Positions 37,660 through 46,711 of a DNA stretch of 64,000 nucleotides are shown one piece after another. Below the pieces are notes generated by a model. That model saw only the letters and a program-made list of their open reading frames with translations. It was not told where the DNA came from and searched no databases. Origin of the DNA: an uncultured Porphyromonadaceae bacterium (GTDB taxonomy: Bacteria > Bacteroidota > Bacteroidia > Bacteroidales > Muribaculaceae); contig URCF01000008.1 of the NCBI GenBank assembly GCA_900546365.1, positions 1-64,000 of the forward strand, read 5' to 3'. The position numbers and the translations under genes are program-made. How positions within the stretch are numbered: the stretch's first letter is position 1; each line of letters begins with the position of its first letter.

Positions 37660-38190
37660 ATGATTCTCATTGTGGACGATGACAACGCCATCAGGCTCTC
37701 CATAGGGCTTATGCTCAAGCAGGCTGGCCTTGAATGGCTGGCGGTGGGCACCGAACCGGATATGCTCGCGGCCATACGCGCCCGCGAGCCTGAGGTGGTG
37801 ATTCTCGACATGAACCTCACCCTCACCACCACCGGCCGGCAAGGGCTCGAGCTCCTGCGCAAAATCAAGGTGCTCGCACCACAGTGTGATGTGCTGCTGA
37901 TTTCCGCCTGGGGCACCATCCCTTTGGCGGTGGAGGGGATGTCGCTCGGTGCCAGCGACTTCATCACCAAGCCGTGGCGCAACGCCGACCTCCTTGCCAA
38001 AATCAGAACCATCCTCGCCCGCCGCAACAAGCAGCGGCAAGCATCCACACCCACTCTTGACGAATTGGAGCGCAACGCGGTGGTGGACGCGCTCCATAAA
38101 TGCAACGGGCAGCTCAGCGATGCAGCCAAAATGCTCGGCATCACCCGTCAGGCTCTTTATCGACGACTCGAAAAATACGGACTCAGATGA
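37660..38190 (+). CDS. Response regulator: receiver domain plus Fis-type HTH, without AAA+ domain
   Basis: A 176-residue regulator. The receiver domain (1-120) has the acidic pocket (VDDDN), the phosphorylated Asp50 in VILDMN and Lys104 in ITKPWR. The C-terminal part (135-176) is a Fis-type helix-turn-helix (NGQLSDAAKMLGITRQALYR). In many Bacteroidales the gene in this place encodes a full NtrC-type regulator with an AAA+ domain acting on sigma-54 polymerase; here that domain is absent, as in ActR/RegA. It overlaps the kinase gene by 4 bases (ATGA). Confidence 0.92.
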   Translation: MILIVDDDNAIRLSIGLMLKQAGLEWLAVGTEPDMLAAIRAREPEVVILDMNLTLTTTGRQGLELLRKIKVLAPQCDVLLISAWGTIPLAVEGMSLGASDFITKPWRNADLLAKIRTILARRNKQRQASTPTLDELERNAVVDALHKCNGQLSDAAKMLGITRQALYRRLEKYGLR

Positions 38191-39410
38191 CCTACCGCCT
38201 GTATCTTCTCATTTCCCTCGCCGCCTGGATTGCCGCAGTGGCTCTCGCCATACTCGGCATGCCGTGGTGGTGGCCCGCTGCCACTGCCGCAGTGGCTCTG
38301 ATTTTCACCCTACTGCTTTGGCGAGCGATCCACAAGCCGCTCATGGCGGTCAACAACGGCATATATCTCCTGCGCGAGCAGGATTTCAGCAGCCGTCTGC
38401 GCCACACAGGGCAGCGCGACGCTGACAAAGTGGTGGACCTGTTCAACCGTCTCATGAACGCCATGAAGGCCGAACGGCTCAGGCAGCAGGAGCAGACCCA
38501 CCTCATGTCGCTGCTCATCGAAGCATCGCCCATGGGGATAGCGATATGCGATTTCGACGACAAAATCATCAGTGCCAACAAAGCCTACCATCAGCTTGTT
38601 GACCCCGGCTTGGAAGCCCGGCTCCACGCCATGGCCGATGATGAAGTCATCACCATCCGCACCGACGGCTCGCAGGTGTGCCGATGCTCCAGACTCTGGT
38701 TCATGGACTCCGGTTTCCGCCGCCGCTTCTACCTCGTGGAGCTGATGACCGAAGAAATTCTCAAAGCCGAGAAGCAGATGTTCAACAAAATCGTGCGCAC
38801 CATTGGTCATGAGGTCAACAACACCATGGGAAGCGTGGTCAGCGTGTTCGACACCCTCCGGCTCATGCACCAAACCGACCCCGACATCGCCACCGTGCTC
38901 GACAGCTCCGCCACCAGCTGCCTTAACCTCGCCGAATTTGTGCGCGGCTACTCCTCCGTAGTAAAACTCCCGGCCCCGCAACCGGAACCCACCGACCTCA
39001 ACCGGCTCCTTGACTCCATGCTCCCCTCGCTGCGCCACCTCGCACCCGACAACATCTCCATTCAGCTCCACCCCTCCTCCGAAACACGCATAGTGCAGCT
39101 CGACCCCATGCTGATCCAGCGGGTAGTGTCCAACATTGTCAAAAACTCGATCGAGAGTATCGGCAGCAAGCCGGACGGGCATATTGACATCAATCTCGAG
39201 TCCAACACACTTGATATCACCGACAACGGCGCAGGCATCCCCCCCGAAGCCACCCACCTGATATTCACACCCTTCTTCTCCACCAAGCGCACCGACCGCG
39301 GACTCGGACTCATGCTTGTGGCCGACATCCTGCGAGCCCACAAAGCCTCATTCTCCCTCTCCACCAACCGCGCATCCATGCTCACCACATTCACCATCCG
39401 CTTCAAATAG
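38187..39410 (+). CDS. Sensor histidine kinase
   Basis: A 407-residue kinase with two N-terminal transmembrane helices (about 5-22 and 26-43), a HAMP-like stretch, a PAS-like region (LIEASPMGIAICDFDDKIIS, about 115-134), a DHp-like helix with the phospho-acceptor His in IGHEVNNTMGS, and an ATPase domain with NIVKNSIESI (N box), DNGAGIPPE and GLGLML. It is the partner of the preceding regulator and probably senses a compound handled by the pump. The start at 38187 fits the overlap with the regulator stop; an open frame from 38100 lies inside the regulator gene. Confidence 0.92.
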   Translation: MTYRLYLLISLAAWIAAVALAILGMPWWWPAATAAVALIFTLLLWRAIHKPLMAVNNGIYLLREQDFSSRLRHTGQRDADKVVDLFNRLMNAMKAERLRQQEQTHLMSLLIEASPMGIAICDFDDKIISANKAYHQLVDPGLEARLHAMADDEVITIRTDGSQVCRCSRLWFMDSGFRRRFYLVELMTEEILKAEKQMFNKIVRTIGHEVNNTMGSVVSVFDTLRLMHQTDPDIATVLDSSATSCLNLAEFVRGYSSVVKLPAPQPEPTDLNRLLDSMLPSLRHLAPDNISIQLHPSSETRIVQLDPMLIQRVVSNIVKNSIESIGSKPDGHIDINLESNTLDITDNGAGIPPEATHLIFTPFFSTKRTDRGLGLMLVADILRAHKASFSLSTNRASMLTTFTIRFK

Positions 39411-39412
39411 AG

Positions 39413-39445
39413 TTTGGCATTGTTGACAAATTATCACTACCTTTG
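39413..39445 (+). promoter_or_regulatory. Promoter of the M48 peptidase gene
   Basis: TTTG (39413-39416), 21-base spacer, TACCTTTG (39438-39445), 34 bases before the ATG. Confidence 0.8.
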
Positions 39446-39479
39446 TCACCGGAAAAACAATATCAAACTTCTCTTAACT

Positions 39480-40262
39480 ATGAAATCATTCTTTGTCAAG
39501 GCCATCACACTCATGGCCATCGTATGCATGGCGCCCAATGCCAACGCACAGTTCAATCTCAAGAAGGCCGCCAGCGCCCTCAAGAAAACCGCCCAGGCCG
39601 TCACTCTCACCGATGCCCAAATGGCCGAGTATGTCAAGGAATCAGTGGAATGGATGGACAACAACAACCCCGTGGCCGACGAAAACGACCCCTACACCAT
39701 ACGTCTCCGCAAACTCACCAACGGCATCACCCAAGCCGATGGCATACCCTTGAATTTCAAAGTTTATAAGGTGATTGATGTCAACGCATTCGCTTGTCCC
39801 GACGGAAGCGTGCGCGTGTTCTCTTCACTCATGGACATCATGGACGATGATGAACTCCTCGGCGTTATCGGCCACGAGATTGGACACGTAACACTTCACC
39901 ATAGCAAAAAAGCTTTCAAAACCCAGCTCATGACCGGTGCTCTCATGGACGCTGTCGCAAGCTCCGGTGGCACAGTCGCCAAACTCACTGAAAGCCAGCT
40001 CGGCACTCTCACCGAAAGCCTCATCAACGCCAAATATTCCCAGAAACAGGAAACCGAAGCCGATGACAGCGGCTACGACTTCCTCGTGGCCAACGGCAAA
40101 AACCCCATCGGCATGGCCAAAGCCTTTGAAAAACTCCAGTCCATGGAAGGAAGCAACACAGGCAACGCTATCCAGAAAATGTTCAGCTCCCACCCCGACA
40201 CAGCCAAACGCATCAAGCATGTGACAGAACGTGCCGCCAAAGACGGCTACATCCAGCAGTAA
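39480..40262 (+). CDS. Exported M48 family metallopeptidase
   Basis: A 260-residue protein with a signal peptide (MKSFFVKAITLMAIVCMAPNANAQ) and an M48 catalytic core: HEIGHVTLHH gives the two zinc histidines and the catalytic glutamate, and the Glu in KQETEADDSGYDFL is the third ligand. It resembles periplasmic LoiP/BepA-type proteases involved in outer-membrane quality control. No transmembrane helices beyond the signal. ATG 39480 is preferred over the longer frame because of the promoter and the signal peptide. It is monocistronic. Confidence 0.92.
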   Translation: MKSFFVKAITLMAIVCMAPNANAQFNLKKAASALKKTAQAVTLTDAQMAEYVKESVEWMDNNNPVADENDPYTIRLRKLTNGITQADGIPLNFKVYKVIDVNAFACPDGSVRVFSSLMDIMDDDELLGVIGHEIGHVTLHHSKKAFKTQLMTGALMDAVASSGGTVAKLTESQLGTLTESLINAKYSQKQETEADDSGYDFLVANGKNPIGMAKAFEKLQSMEGSNTGNAIQKMFSSHPDTAKRIKHVTERAAKDGYIQQ

Positions 40263-40302
40263 CCCCGCGTTTGAGGTACACACAAAAAACAGCCTATTTT
40301 CA

Positions 40303-40345
40303 AAAAATTGCATGGCAGCACGATGGACGCTGCCATGCAATTTTT
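40303..40345. terminator. Rho-independent terminator after the M48 gene
   Basis: A perfect 17-bp stem (40303-40319 with 40329-40345) with a 9-base loop. The A-run on one arm and T-run on the other make it potentially bidirectional. Confidence 0.93.
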
Positions 40346-40462
40346 GTATTACTCCTGCAGAAAGCCACGCTGCAGGCCTGCATATTCCGGTCATTTCGTC
40401 AAAAAAATCACGGATTTGATTACATTTAGAGCATAAAAATGCTGATGTATTGATTTTTTGAT

Positions 40463-40470
40463 TATATTTG
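40463..40470 (+). promoter_or_regulatory. -7 box of the M6 peptidase gene
   Basis: TATATTTG 53 bases before the ATG; no good -33 element. Between the terminator and this box lies only a perfect 7-bp inverted repeat CCTGCAG/CTGCAGG (40354-40376). Confidence 0.5.
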
Positions 40471-40523
40471 CCGCAAATACATTATAAATGTATAACTTCA
40501 AACCAATCATAAATACATAATCT

Positions 40524-43028
40524 ATGCGTAAACTTTTACTCAGTGCTACTATCCTCAGCAGCTCTCTCGCAGCGTTTTCTGTGGCCCCATATCCCGGCCC
40601 GGTGAAATACACCCAGCCCGATGGCTCGCAGATTGAAGTGACCATGAAAGGCAATGACCATTCGATAATCTATTACTCCACCGCCGATGGTCAGGCAATG
40701 CTGCCCGACGACGAGGGACAGCTGATTCCCGTCAGCACTGAGCAGGTCAAGCAAGCCTTGGATGCCTCCACCATATATCAGCCAAAGGGTGTGGGGCTCC
40801 ACACCGGATATGTGGCCACCACCGGCTCGCCGAGAATGTGCGTGATTCTCGTGGAGTTCAAGGATGTGAAATTCTCCACCGCCGACCCCAACAGCTACTT
40901 CTCACGCTGGCTCAACGAAGAAGGGTTCAACGACAACGGCAGCTATGGCTCCGTGCGCGACTATTTCATCCACCAGTCAAACGGCCAATTCTCTCCGCAG
41001 TTTGATGTTTACGGGCCTGTGACACTCTCCTCCAACAGAAGTTCCTACGCCTCCACAAGCAATGCCTACAAGATGGTGCATCAGGCTGCCGACGCACTTG
41101 ACTCGCAGGTGGATTTCGCCACCTACGACCTCAATGGCGACGGCAATGTGGACAATGTGTTCGTGATTTTCGCCGGACAAGGGGCCAACTACGGTGCTTC
41201 CAACTCCGTCAATCCCCACAACTCCGAGTGCCCCACAGGACTGTTCTCGAAGAAATCAGTGGATGGCAAGTTGCTCTACCACTACGCTTGCGTGTCAGAA
41301 CAAGGATACACCACCGACAAACCCGATGGATGCGGAACCTTCATCCATGAGTTCAGCCACGTGATCGGACTTCCCGACTTATACAACACCAACGGCCAGA
41401 ACGATTACACCCCCGGCTACTGGTCGATAATGGATATAGGCAACTACCTCGGCTACGGTTACTCGCCTTGCAACTACAGCGCCTATGAACGCCATGCCTG
41501 CGGCTGGCTCGACTACACCGAGCTTACCGAGCCTGCCAATGTCAGACTGCGCCCCATGACCGACTACAACTTTGCCTGCAGCTTCGACACCAACCGCCAG
41601 GGCGACTACTACGTGCTTGAATACCGCAAACCCGCCGGATGGGACCGTGGACTCTACGGAGAGGGTATGCTGATATGGCATATTGATGCTTCCGATGAAA
41701 ACGCCCTGTCCTCCACACCCAACAACGACACATCCCACATGCGTGTTGACCTCATCGAAGCCGATGGCACAGTGGGCCGCGGTACATATGAAGAACTTGG
41801 CGGCGACCCATGGCCCGGTGTCAAAAAAAATTATCTGTTCAACGCCAACACCACTCCGGCTCTGGTGCAGTGGAACAGCAGCACCGGCTCCGGAACCTCC
41901 ACCGTTGACAAATCCATTTCGGCAATCTTCCTGATGACCGATGACGACTATGTGCAGTTCCGCTACTGCGGTGGCAATGAAGAAAATATCATCGACCCCG
42001 CAAGAGTGTTCTACCCCGTTTCGGTATCCGCCAACCCTGCTAAAGGCGGCACCGTATATATCGGCACCGACCAATCGTGCAAGGAAGCCATAATTGAAGG
42101 CGGCACCGAGGCCAAACTCAACGCCGTGCCCGACGACAACTATATTTTCATAAAATGGACCCACAACGACAAGGATGTGGCCTACAACAAAGCCCCTGCC
42201 ATCACTATCACCGAGGAGAACCAAGGCGAATACGTGGCTATTTTCAGCAAAGTCAGCGGAGGCCCCGAATACGACTATCCCGAAGGCAATGCCAACTACT
42301 CTAATGCATACGCCACCACCGAGCGCGGCGTGGTGACACTCACCGTGTCCGATGACATGGGCAACACCCTCACTGTGGACGGCCCGGGTGCCAACAACAC
42401 CCACCCCCTGTATGTGGACAACACAGACCAAGCCCTCAACACCGAAGCCGGTGCCACTCTGTCGTTTGACGGCGAGGCTCCAAATCAACAATGGATGCAC
42501 TCATATATATACATCGATTTCGGCAACGATGGCGTGTTTGATGTGGACCAGTCCGATGAGCAGATCAACAACGACCTTGTATCACATACCGGCTACACCC
42601 TGTCAATGAAGAGCGACAATTCCGACACTGCCGATCCTCAGGTCAAAAGCGACGGCACAGCGGTCAACATGGGTCAGATTTTCAATCTTCCCTCCTACCG
42701 TCTGCCCGAAACCATGACCCCCGGCACCTACCGCCTCCGCTTTAAGAACGACTGGAACAGCACCGACCCCATCGGACGCTCTGCCGACCATCTCTTCGGA
42801 GGCCAAAAAGGCAACTATATGGCCAGCAACGGCGGATGCGTGATTGACTTGACACTCAATGTGGCACCTTACGCAGGGGTGAAATCCGTTGAGGCTGACA
42901 CCGACGACTCCACAGCTCCGGAATATTTCACCATCGAGGGTATCCGCGTCAACGCAGACAATCTCTCCACAGGATTCTACATCGTGCGCCGCGGCTCCAA
43001 AACCGGAAAGGTGTTCATCACCCGATAG
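40524..43028 (+). CDS. Secreted M6 family metalloprotease with T9SS-like tail
   Basis: An 834-residue secreted protease related to immune inhibitor A. A signal peptide precedes a propeptide (PYPGPVKYTQPDGSQIEV), then the catalytic domain with GCGTFIHEFSHVIGLPD (HExxHxxGxPD) and a conserved YWSIMDIGNYLGYGY. A stretch near residues 510-580 looks like a small beta domain (NPAKGGTVYIGTDQSC) followed by a GEVS-like beta-sandwich, and the C-terminus (FTIEGIRVNADNLSTGFYIV, then KVFITR) resembles a T9SS sorting domain. It probably degrades extracellular protein such as host mucus components. Confidence 0.9.
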   Translation: MRKLLLSATILSSSLAAFSVAPYPGPVKYTQPDGSQIEVTMKGNDHSIIYYSTADGQAMLPDDEGQLIPVSTEQVKQALDASTIYQPKGVGLHTGYVATTGSPRMCVILVEFKDVKFSTADPNSYFSRWLNEEGFNDNGSYGSVRDYFIHQSNGQFSPQFDVYGPVTLSSNRSSYASTSNAYKMVHQAADALDSQVDFATYDLNGDGNVDNVFVIFAGQGANYGASNSVNPHNSECPTGLFSKKSVDGKLLYHYACVSEQGYTTDKPDGCGTFIHEFSHVIGLPDLYNTNGQNDYTPGYWSIMDIGNYLGYGYSPCNYSAYERHACGWLDYTELTEPANVRLRPMTDYNFACSFDTNRQGDYYVLEYRKPAGWDRGLYGEGMLIWHIDASDENALSSTPNNDTSHMRVDLIEADGTVGRGTYEELGGDPWPGVKKNYLFNANTTPALVQWNSSTGSGTSTVDKSISAIFLMTDDDYVQFRYCGGNEENIIDPARVFYPVSVSANPAKGGTVYIGTDQSCKEAIIEGGTEAKLNAVPDDNYIFIKWTHNDKDVAYNKAPAITITEENQGEYVAIFSKVSGGPEYDYPEGNANYSNAYATTERGVVTLTVSDDMGNTLTVDGPGANNTHPLYVDNTDQALNTEAGATLSFDGEAPNQQWMHSYIYIDFGNDGVFDVDQSDEQINNDLVSHTGYTLSMKSDNSDTADPQVKSDGTAVNMGQIFNLPSYRLPETMTPGTYRLRFKNDWNSTDPIGRSADHLFGGQKGNYMASNGGCVIDLTLNVAPYAGVKSVEADTDDSTAPEYFTIEGIRVNADNLSTGFYIVRRGSKTGKVFITR

Positions 43029-43037
43029 TTCTCTTGC

Positions 43038-43066
43038 GCGGTGATGGTCCACAGCACCATCACCGC
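43038..43066. other. Perfect 11-bp hairpin after the M6 gene
   Basis: GCGGTGATGGT (43038-43048), 7-base loop, ACCATCACCGC (43056-43066). No T-run follows; it may still end or protect the transcript. Confidence 0.55.
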
Positions 43067-43157
43067 CAGCTTCACACCAAACGAGCAGAACAGCAGCGCC
43101 TGCAGGATATAGAAATAGACGAGAATTGATTTGTAGATATTAAAATCAGCCAAACAT

Positions 43158-43190
43158 TTTGGATTATTTCCTGAATAATACGTATTTTTG
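43158..43190 (+). promoter_or_regulatory. Promoter of the GH95 gene
   Basis: TTTG (43158-43161), 21-base spacer, TATTTTTG (43183-43190), 23 bases before the ATG. Confidence 0.8.
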
Positions 43191-43213
43191 ACTGATTTTA
43201 ATATATACCGCTC

Positions 43214-45631
43214 ATGAATCTGTCCAAAATATTCTGCACCGCTGCTGTTCTGGCCGCATCGCTGCTCGCTTCCGCCGGCAACACCCTCTGGTTCAGCGCC
43301 CCTCCAACCGCCGACATCCGGCAGCCGTGGAACATCCACGACATGAGTGCCGACTACTCCAACCCCGACACCATCTGGGAACGCCAATCGTTTCCCATCG
43401 GCAACGGTGCTTTCGGTGCTTCCATCACCGGCGGCATCGCCACCGAACGCGTGGTGCTCAATGAAAAGTCGCTGTGGCGCGGCGGACCCGCGACGGGTGT
43501 GGAACGGTACTGGAACATGAACCGCGATGTCAACCCCACCATCATCGGACTGGTGCGCAAGCTCCTCCGCCGTGGTGAATATCATCTGGCCGACAGCATC
43601 ATCGCCGCCGAGTTCAGGGGCAACACCGACTACACTTCCGAGGTGTTCGGCTCGTTCACCGTGCTCGGAGAGGCTTATATCCACTCCAACATCTCCGAAA
43701 AAAAAGCCAGGAACTACCGCCGCGAGCTCTCGCTCGACAGCGCCTTCGCGGCCGTGAGCTTCAATGTAGGCAAAAACCTCTACCGCCGCACCTACTTCGC
43801 CTCCTACCCCGACAGCGTGCAGGTGTGGCGCTACTCCAGCAGCCGCGCCAAGCAGTCGCTCACATTCCGGTTTGCCACGCCGCAGCATCTCACCTCCACC
43901 ACAGCGGCCCCCGGAGGCCTTGTGTGGCAAGGAGTGCTGGACAACAACGGCATGAGATGGGCCCTAAGGGTCATGGCACGCACCATCGGTGGTGGCACCG
44001 TCTCCGCCAATCCTGCCACAGGCGAGATTTCCGTCAAGAATGCCACAGATGTGGAATTTATCCTTGCCGCCGCCACCGACTATAAGCTCAATCTTGACCC
44101 CGATTTCTCCGATCCCCACACCTATGTGGGCTCTGATCCTCTCCCCAAAGTCAACGACCGTGTCAACAATGCCGCCGAGCTCTCCTGGACGCAGCTCTAC
44201 AACCACCACCTCGACGACTACTCCTCGCTCTACTCCCGCGTCAAACTCTCTCTCAACCCCTCCGACACCGTTCCCGACCTACCCACTCCCAAGCGGCTGG
44301 AGCGCTACCGTGCCGGAGAGTCCGATGCCGACCTTGAACAGACATACTTCAACTTCGGGCGCTATCTCCTCATAGCAGCCTCGCGCCCAGGCTCCCTTCC
44401 GGCCAACCTCCAGGGACTCTGGCACAACAACATCGACGGACCGTGGCATGTGGACTACCACAACAACATCAACCTCCAGATGAACTATTGGCCCGCCACA
44501 TCCACCAACCTCCTTGAATGTATGACCCCGTTTGTGGAATATGTGCGCTCCCTCGTGAAGCCCGGACGCGTCACCGCCCACAAATACTACAAGGCTCGCG
44601 GATGGACGGCCGAGGTGAGCACCAACTCTTTCGGATTCACCGCACCGCTCTCATCCTCCGATATGTCGTGGAATTACAATCCCACCGCCGGGCCGTGGCT
44701 CGCCACTCAGGTATGGGACTATTACGATTTCTCACGCAACAAGGAGTGGCTGCGCTCCGTGGCCTACCCCCTCATCAGCGAGAGCGCCGACTTCGCCGTT
44801 GACATCCTTTCCGGCGATGGCGACGGATACTACACATCCGCTCCCTCCTACTCCCCGGAGCATGGCACCGCCGACATGGGGGCTACCTACGCCAACGCTG
44901 TCACACGCGAGATTCTCAAGGATGCCATCCTCGCCGCCACCACTCTTGAGGTGGACTCCGACAAGGTGGCACAATGGCAGCTCCACCTCCAGAAAATGAC
45001 CCCCTACCAAATCGGACACCTCGGGCAGCTTCAGGAGTGGAGCCGCGACATCGACGACCCCTCCGACAAGCACCGCCACACCAACCATCTCTTCGGGCTG
45101 CACCCGGGCTCATCCATTGATGTGGACAAGACCCCTGCGCTCGCCAACGCCGCTCAGCGCACTCTCGACCAGCGCGGCGACGAAGCCACTGGGTGGTCCA
45201 TGGGATGGAAGCTCAACCATTGGGCACGCCTGCAGAACGGCAACCACGCCCACAAGCTGCTCCGCAACCTCCTCAGCCATGGCACCGCTACCAACCTATG
45301 GGACATGCACCCGCCTTTCCAGATCGACGGCAACTTCGGAGGCACCGCCGGCATCGCCGAGATGCTACTCCAAAGCCACAATAACAAGCTGCGCCTCCTC
45401 CCGGCGCTCCCCGACGAGTGGATTGACGGCTCCGTGTCAGGACTCCTTGCCCGCGGTGCCTTCGTGGTGGATATCGACTGGTACGAAGGACAGCTCACCA
45501 AAGCACGCATCACATCGCTCAAAGGTGAACCGTGCAATATTGTATATGGCAACTTCTCCATCTCTTTCCCCACAACCGCCGGCACCTCCTACACCATCAC
45601 CCCCGGCCCCGGAAAACTAATAGTACAGTAA
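43214..45631 (+). CDS. GH95 alpha-L-fucosidase
   Basis: An 805-residue exported glycoside hydrolase of family 95, which removes alpha-1,2-linked L-fucose (some members act on L-galactose). A signal peptide precedes the N-terminal beta domain (FPIGNGAFGASITGGIATER, LNEKSLWRGGP). The (alpha/alpha)6 catalytic domain shows LWHNNIDGPWHVDYHNNINL, APSYSPEHGTADMGATY with the general-acid Glu, and MHPPFQIDGNFGGTAGIAEM with the Asn/Asp catalytic region. With GH89 in the same window it suits host-glycan foraging. There is no SusCD pair near it. An ATP-grasp-like gene follows after 3 bases. Confidence 0.92.
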   Translation: MNLSKIFCTAAVLAASLLASAGNTLWFSAPPTADIRQPWNIHDMSADYSNPDTIWERQSFPIGNGAFGASITGGIATERVVLNEKSLWRGGPATGVERYWNMNRDVNPTIIGLVRKLLRRGEYHLADSIIAAEFRGNTDYTSEVFGSFTVLGEAYIHSNISEKKARNYRRELSLDSAFAAVSFNVGKNLYRRTYFASYPDSVQVWRYSSSRAKQSLTFRFATPQHLTSTTAAPGGLVWQGVLDNNGMRWALRVMARTIGGGTVSANPATGEISVKNATDVEFILAAATDYKLNLDPDFSDPHTYVGSDPLPKVNDRVNNAAELSWTQLYNHHLDDYSSLYSRVKLSLNPSDTVPDLPTPKRLERYRAGESDADLEQTYFNFGRYLLIAASRPGSLPANLQGLWHNNIDGPWHVDYHNNINLQMNYWPATSTNLLECMTPFVEYVRSLVKPGRVTAHKYYKARGWTAEVSTNSFGFTAPLSSSDMSWNYNPTAGPWLATQVWDYYDFSRNKEWLRSVAYPLISESADFAVDILSGDGDGYYTSAPSYSPEHGTADMGATYANAVTREILKDAILAATTLEVDSDKVAQWQLHLQKMTPYQIGHLGQLQEWSRDIDDPSDKHRHTNHLFGLHPGSSIDVDKTPALANAAQRTLDQRGDEATGWSMGWKLNHWARLQNGNHAHKLLRNLLSHGTATNLWDMHPPFQIDGNFGGTAGIAEMLLQSHNNKLRLLPALPDEWIDGSVSGLLARGAFVVDIDWYEGQLTKARITSLKGEPCNIVYGNFSISFPTTAGTSYTITPGPGKLIVQ

Positions 45632-45634
45632 CCC

Positions 45635-46711
45635 ATGGGCAGGCTGCTGATTTTCAACCCCGAAAACGATCTCGCCCTTGCCTCCAACGCCCTGAGCTAC
45701 ACCCCTACCGCCGCAGCCGCAGCCTTACGACAGAGCGGACTGCTGCTACCCTTGTGGTGGAGCCAGCCGGGCGACCAACTGCTTGTGCCCCGGCAACTCT
45801 TTCCGGCGGCTATGGCTTTACGCGACCGATGGCACCTCCCCGGCATCCCAGTAATCCGCGCTGATGCCGCCACTGCCATGCCATGGGGGTGGAGCCGCTC
45901 CATCCGCCGCGAGCTTCAGGCACTGGGTGTCGCCGACCTTCCGTCCGACGAGCAGGTGCAAACCATCCGCACCCTCTCCCACCGCCGCACATCCATAGCA
46001 CTTCTCCGCGCCCTCGGCACACCGGACGAAATGATGCCCCGCGAATTTGACTCCCCGGATCATGCCATAGATGCCATAGATGCCATGAGTGCCGCCGTGC
46101 TCAAAATGCCTTGGAGCGGCAGCGGACGAGGTGTGTTCCACACATCCCGCATCTCCAGGGCCATGACCCTGAAAACCATCCGCGATGTCATCCAACGCCA
46201 GGGAAGTATCATTGTAGAGCACGAGCTCAACAGGCTCCGCGACTTCGCCACCCTCTACCATTCCGACGGCCTCCGGGTGCAATACCGCGGCCTCTCGCTC
46301 TTCATCAACGACTCCCACGGCCACTACCGGGGCAACCTCATCATGCCGCAACAGATGCTTGCCCGACAACTCGGCCTTGACATCGAGCCCCTCGCCGCAC
46401 GGATCGCCGACATACTCACCCCGGTCATCGCGCCGCACTACTCCGGGTGGTTCGGCGTGGACATGATGCTCCACACCCTCCACTCAGGCGCCACAGCCAT
46501 ATGGCCTTGCGTGGAAATCAACCTGCGCGTCACAATGGGCGTACTCGCGCTCTATCTTGCCGAGCGTGCGCTCGAACCGGGCCACACCGCACAATTCATC
46601 ATCGGCACATCCACTCCCCCCGACGCCATCAACATCTCACCCACTCCCCACCCGGTCAGCTTCACTCTCACTCCCGACCCGGCACCCGCAGACAACATCA
46701 CATTTTCATAA
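45635..46711 (+). CDS. ATP-grasp-like protein of unknown function
   Basis: A 358-residue cytosolic protein, start MGRLLIFNPENDLALASN. VLKMPWSGSGRGVF in the middle and PCVEINLRVTMGVLAL near the end fit the nucleotide- and metal-binding parts of an ATP-grasp fold, and similar proteins occur widely in Bacteroidales without an assigned role. It lies 3 bases after the fucosidase gene and its end overlaps the convergent ogt gene by 6 bases. A stretch of 9-base direct repeats (ATAGATGCC, 46066-46086) encodes DAIDAIDAM. The substrate is unknown. Confidence 0.65.
   Translation: MGRLLIFNPENDLALASNALSYTPTAAAAALRQSGLLLPLWWSQPGDQLLVPRQLFPAAMALRDRWHLPGIPVIRADAATAMPWGWSRSIRRELQALGVADLPSDEQVQTIRTLSHRRTSIALLRALGTPDEMMPREFDSPDHAIDAIDAMSAAVLKMPWSGSGRGVFHTSRISRAMTLKTIRDVIQRQGSIIVEHELNRLRDFATLYHSDGLRVQYRGLSLFINDSHGHYRGNLIMPQQMLARQLGLDIEPLAARIADILTPVIAPHYSGWFGVDMMLHTLHSGATAIWPCVEINLRVTMGVLALYLAERALEPGHTAQFIIGTSTPPDAINISPTPHPVSFTLTPDPAPADNITFS

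Noticed and set aside
46706..46711. Overlap of the ATP-grasp-like gene with ogt as sign of a wrong gene end
   Set aside because: The two are convergent and both stops are clear; a 6-base tail overlap is ordinary.
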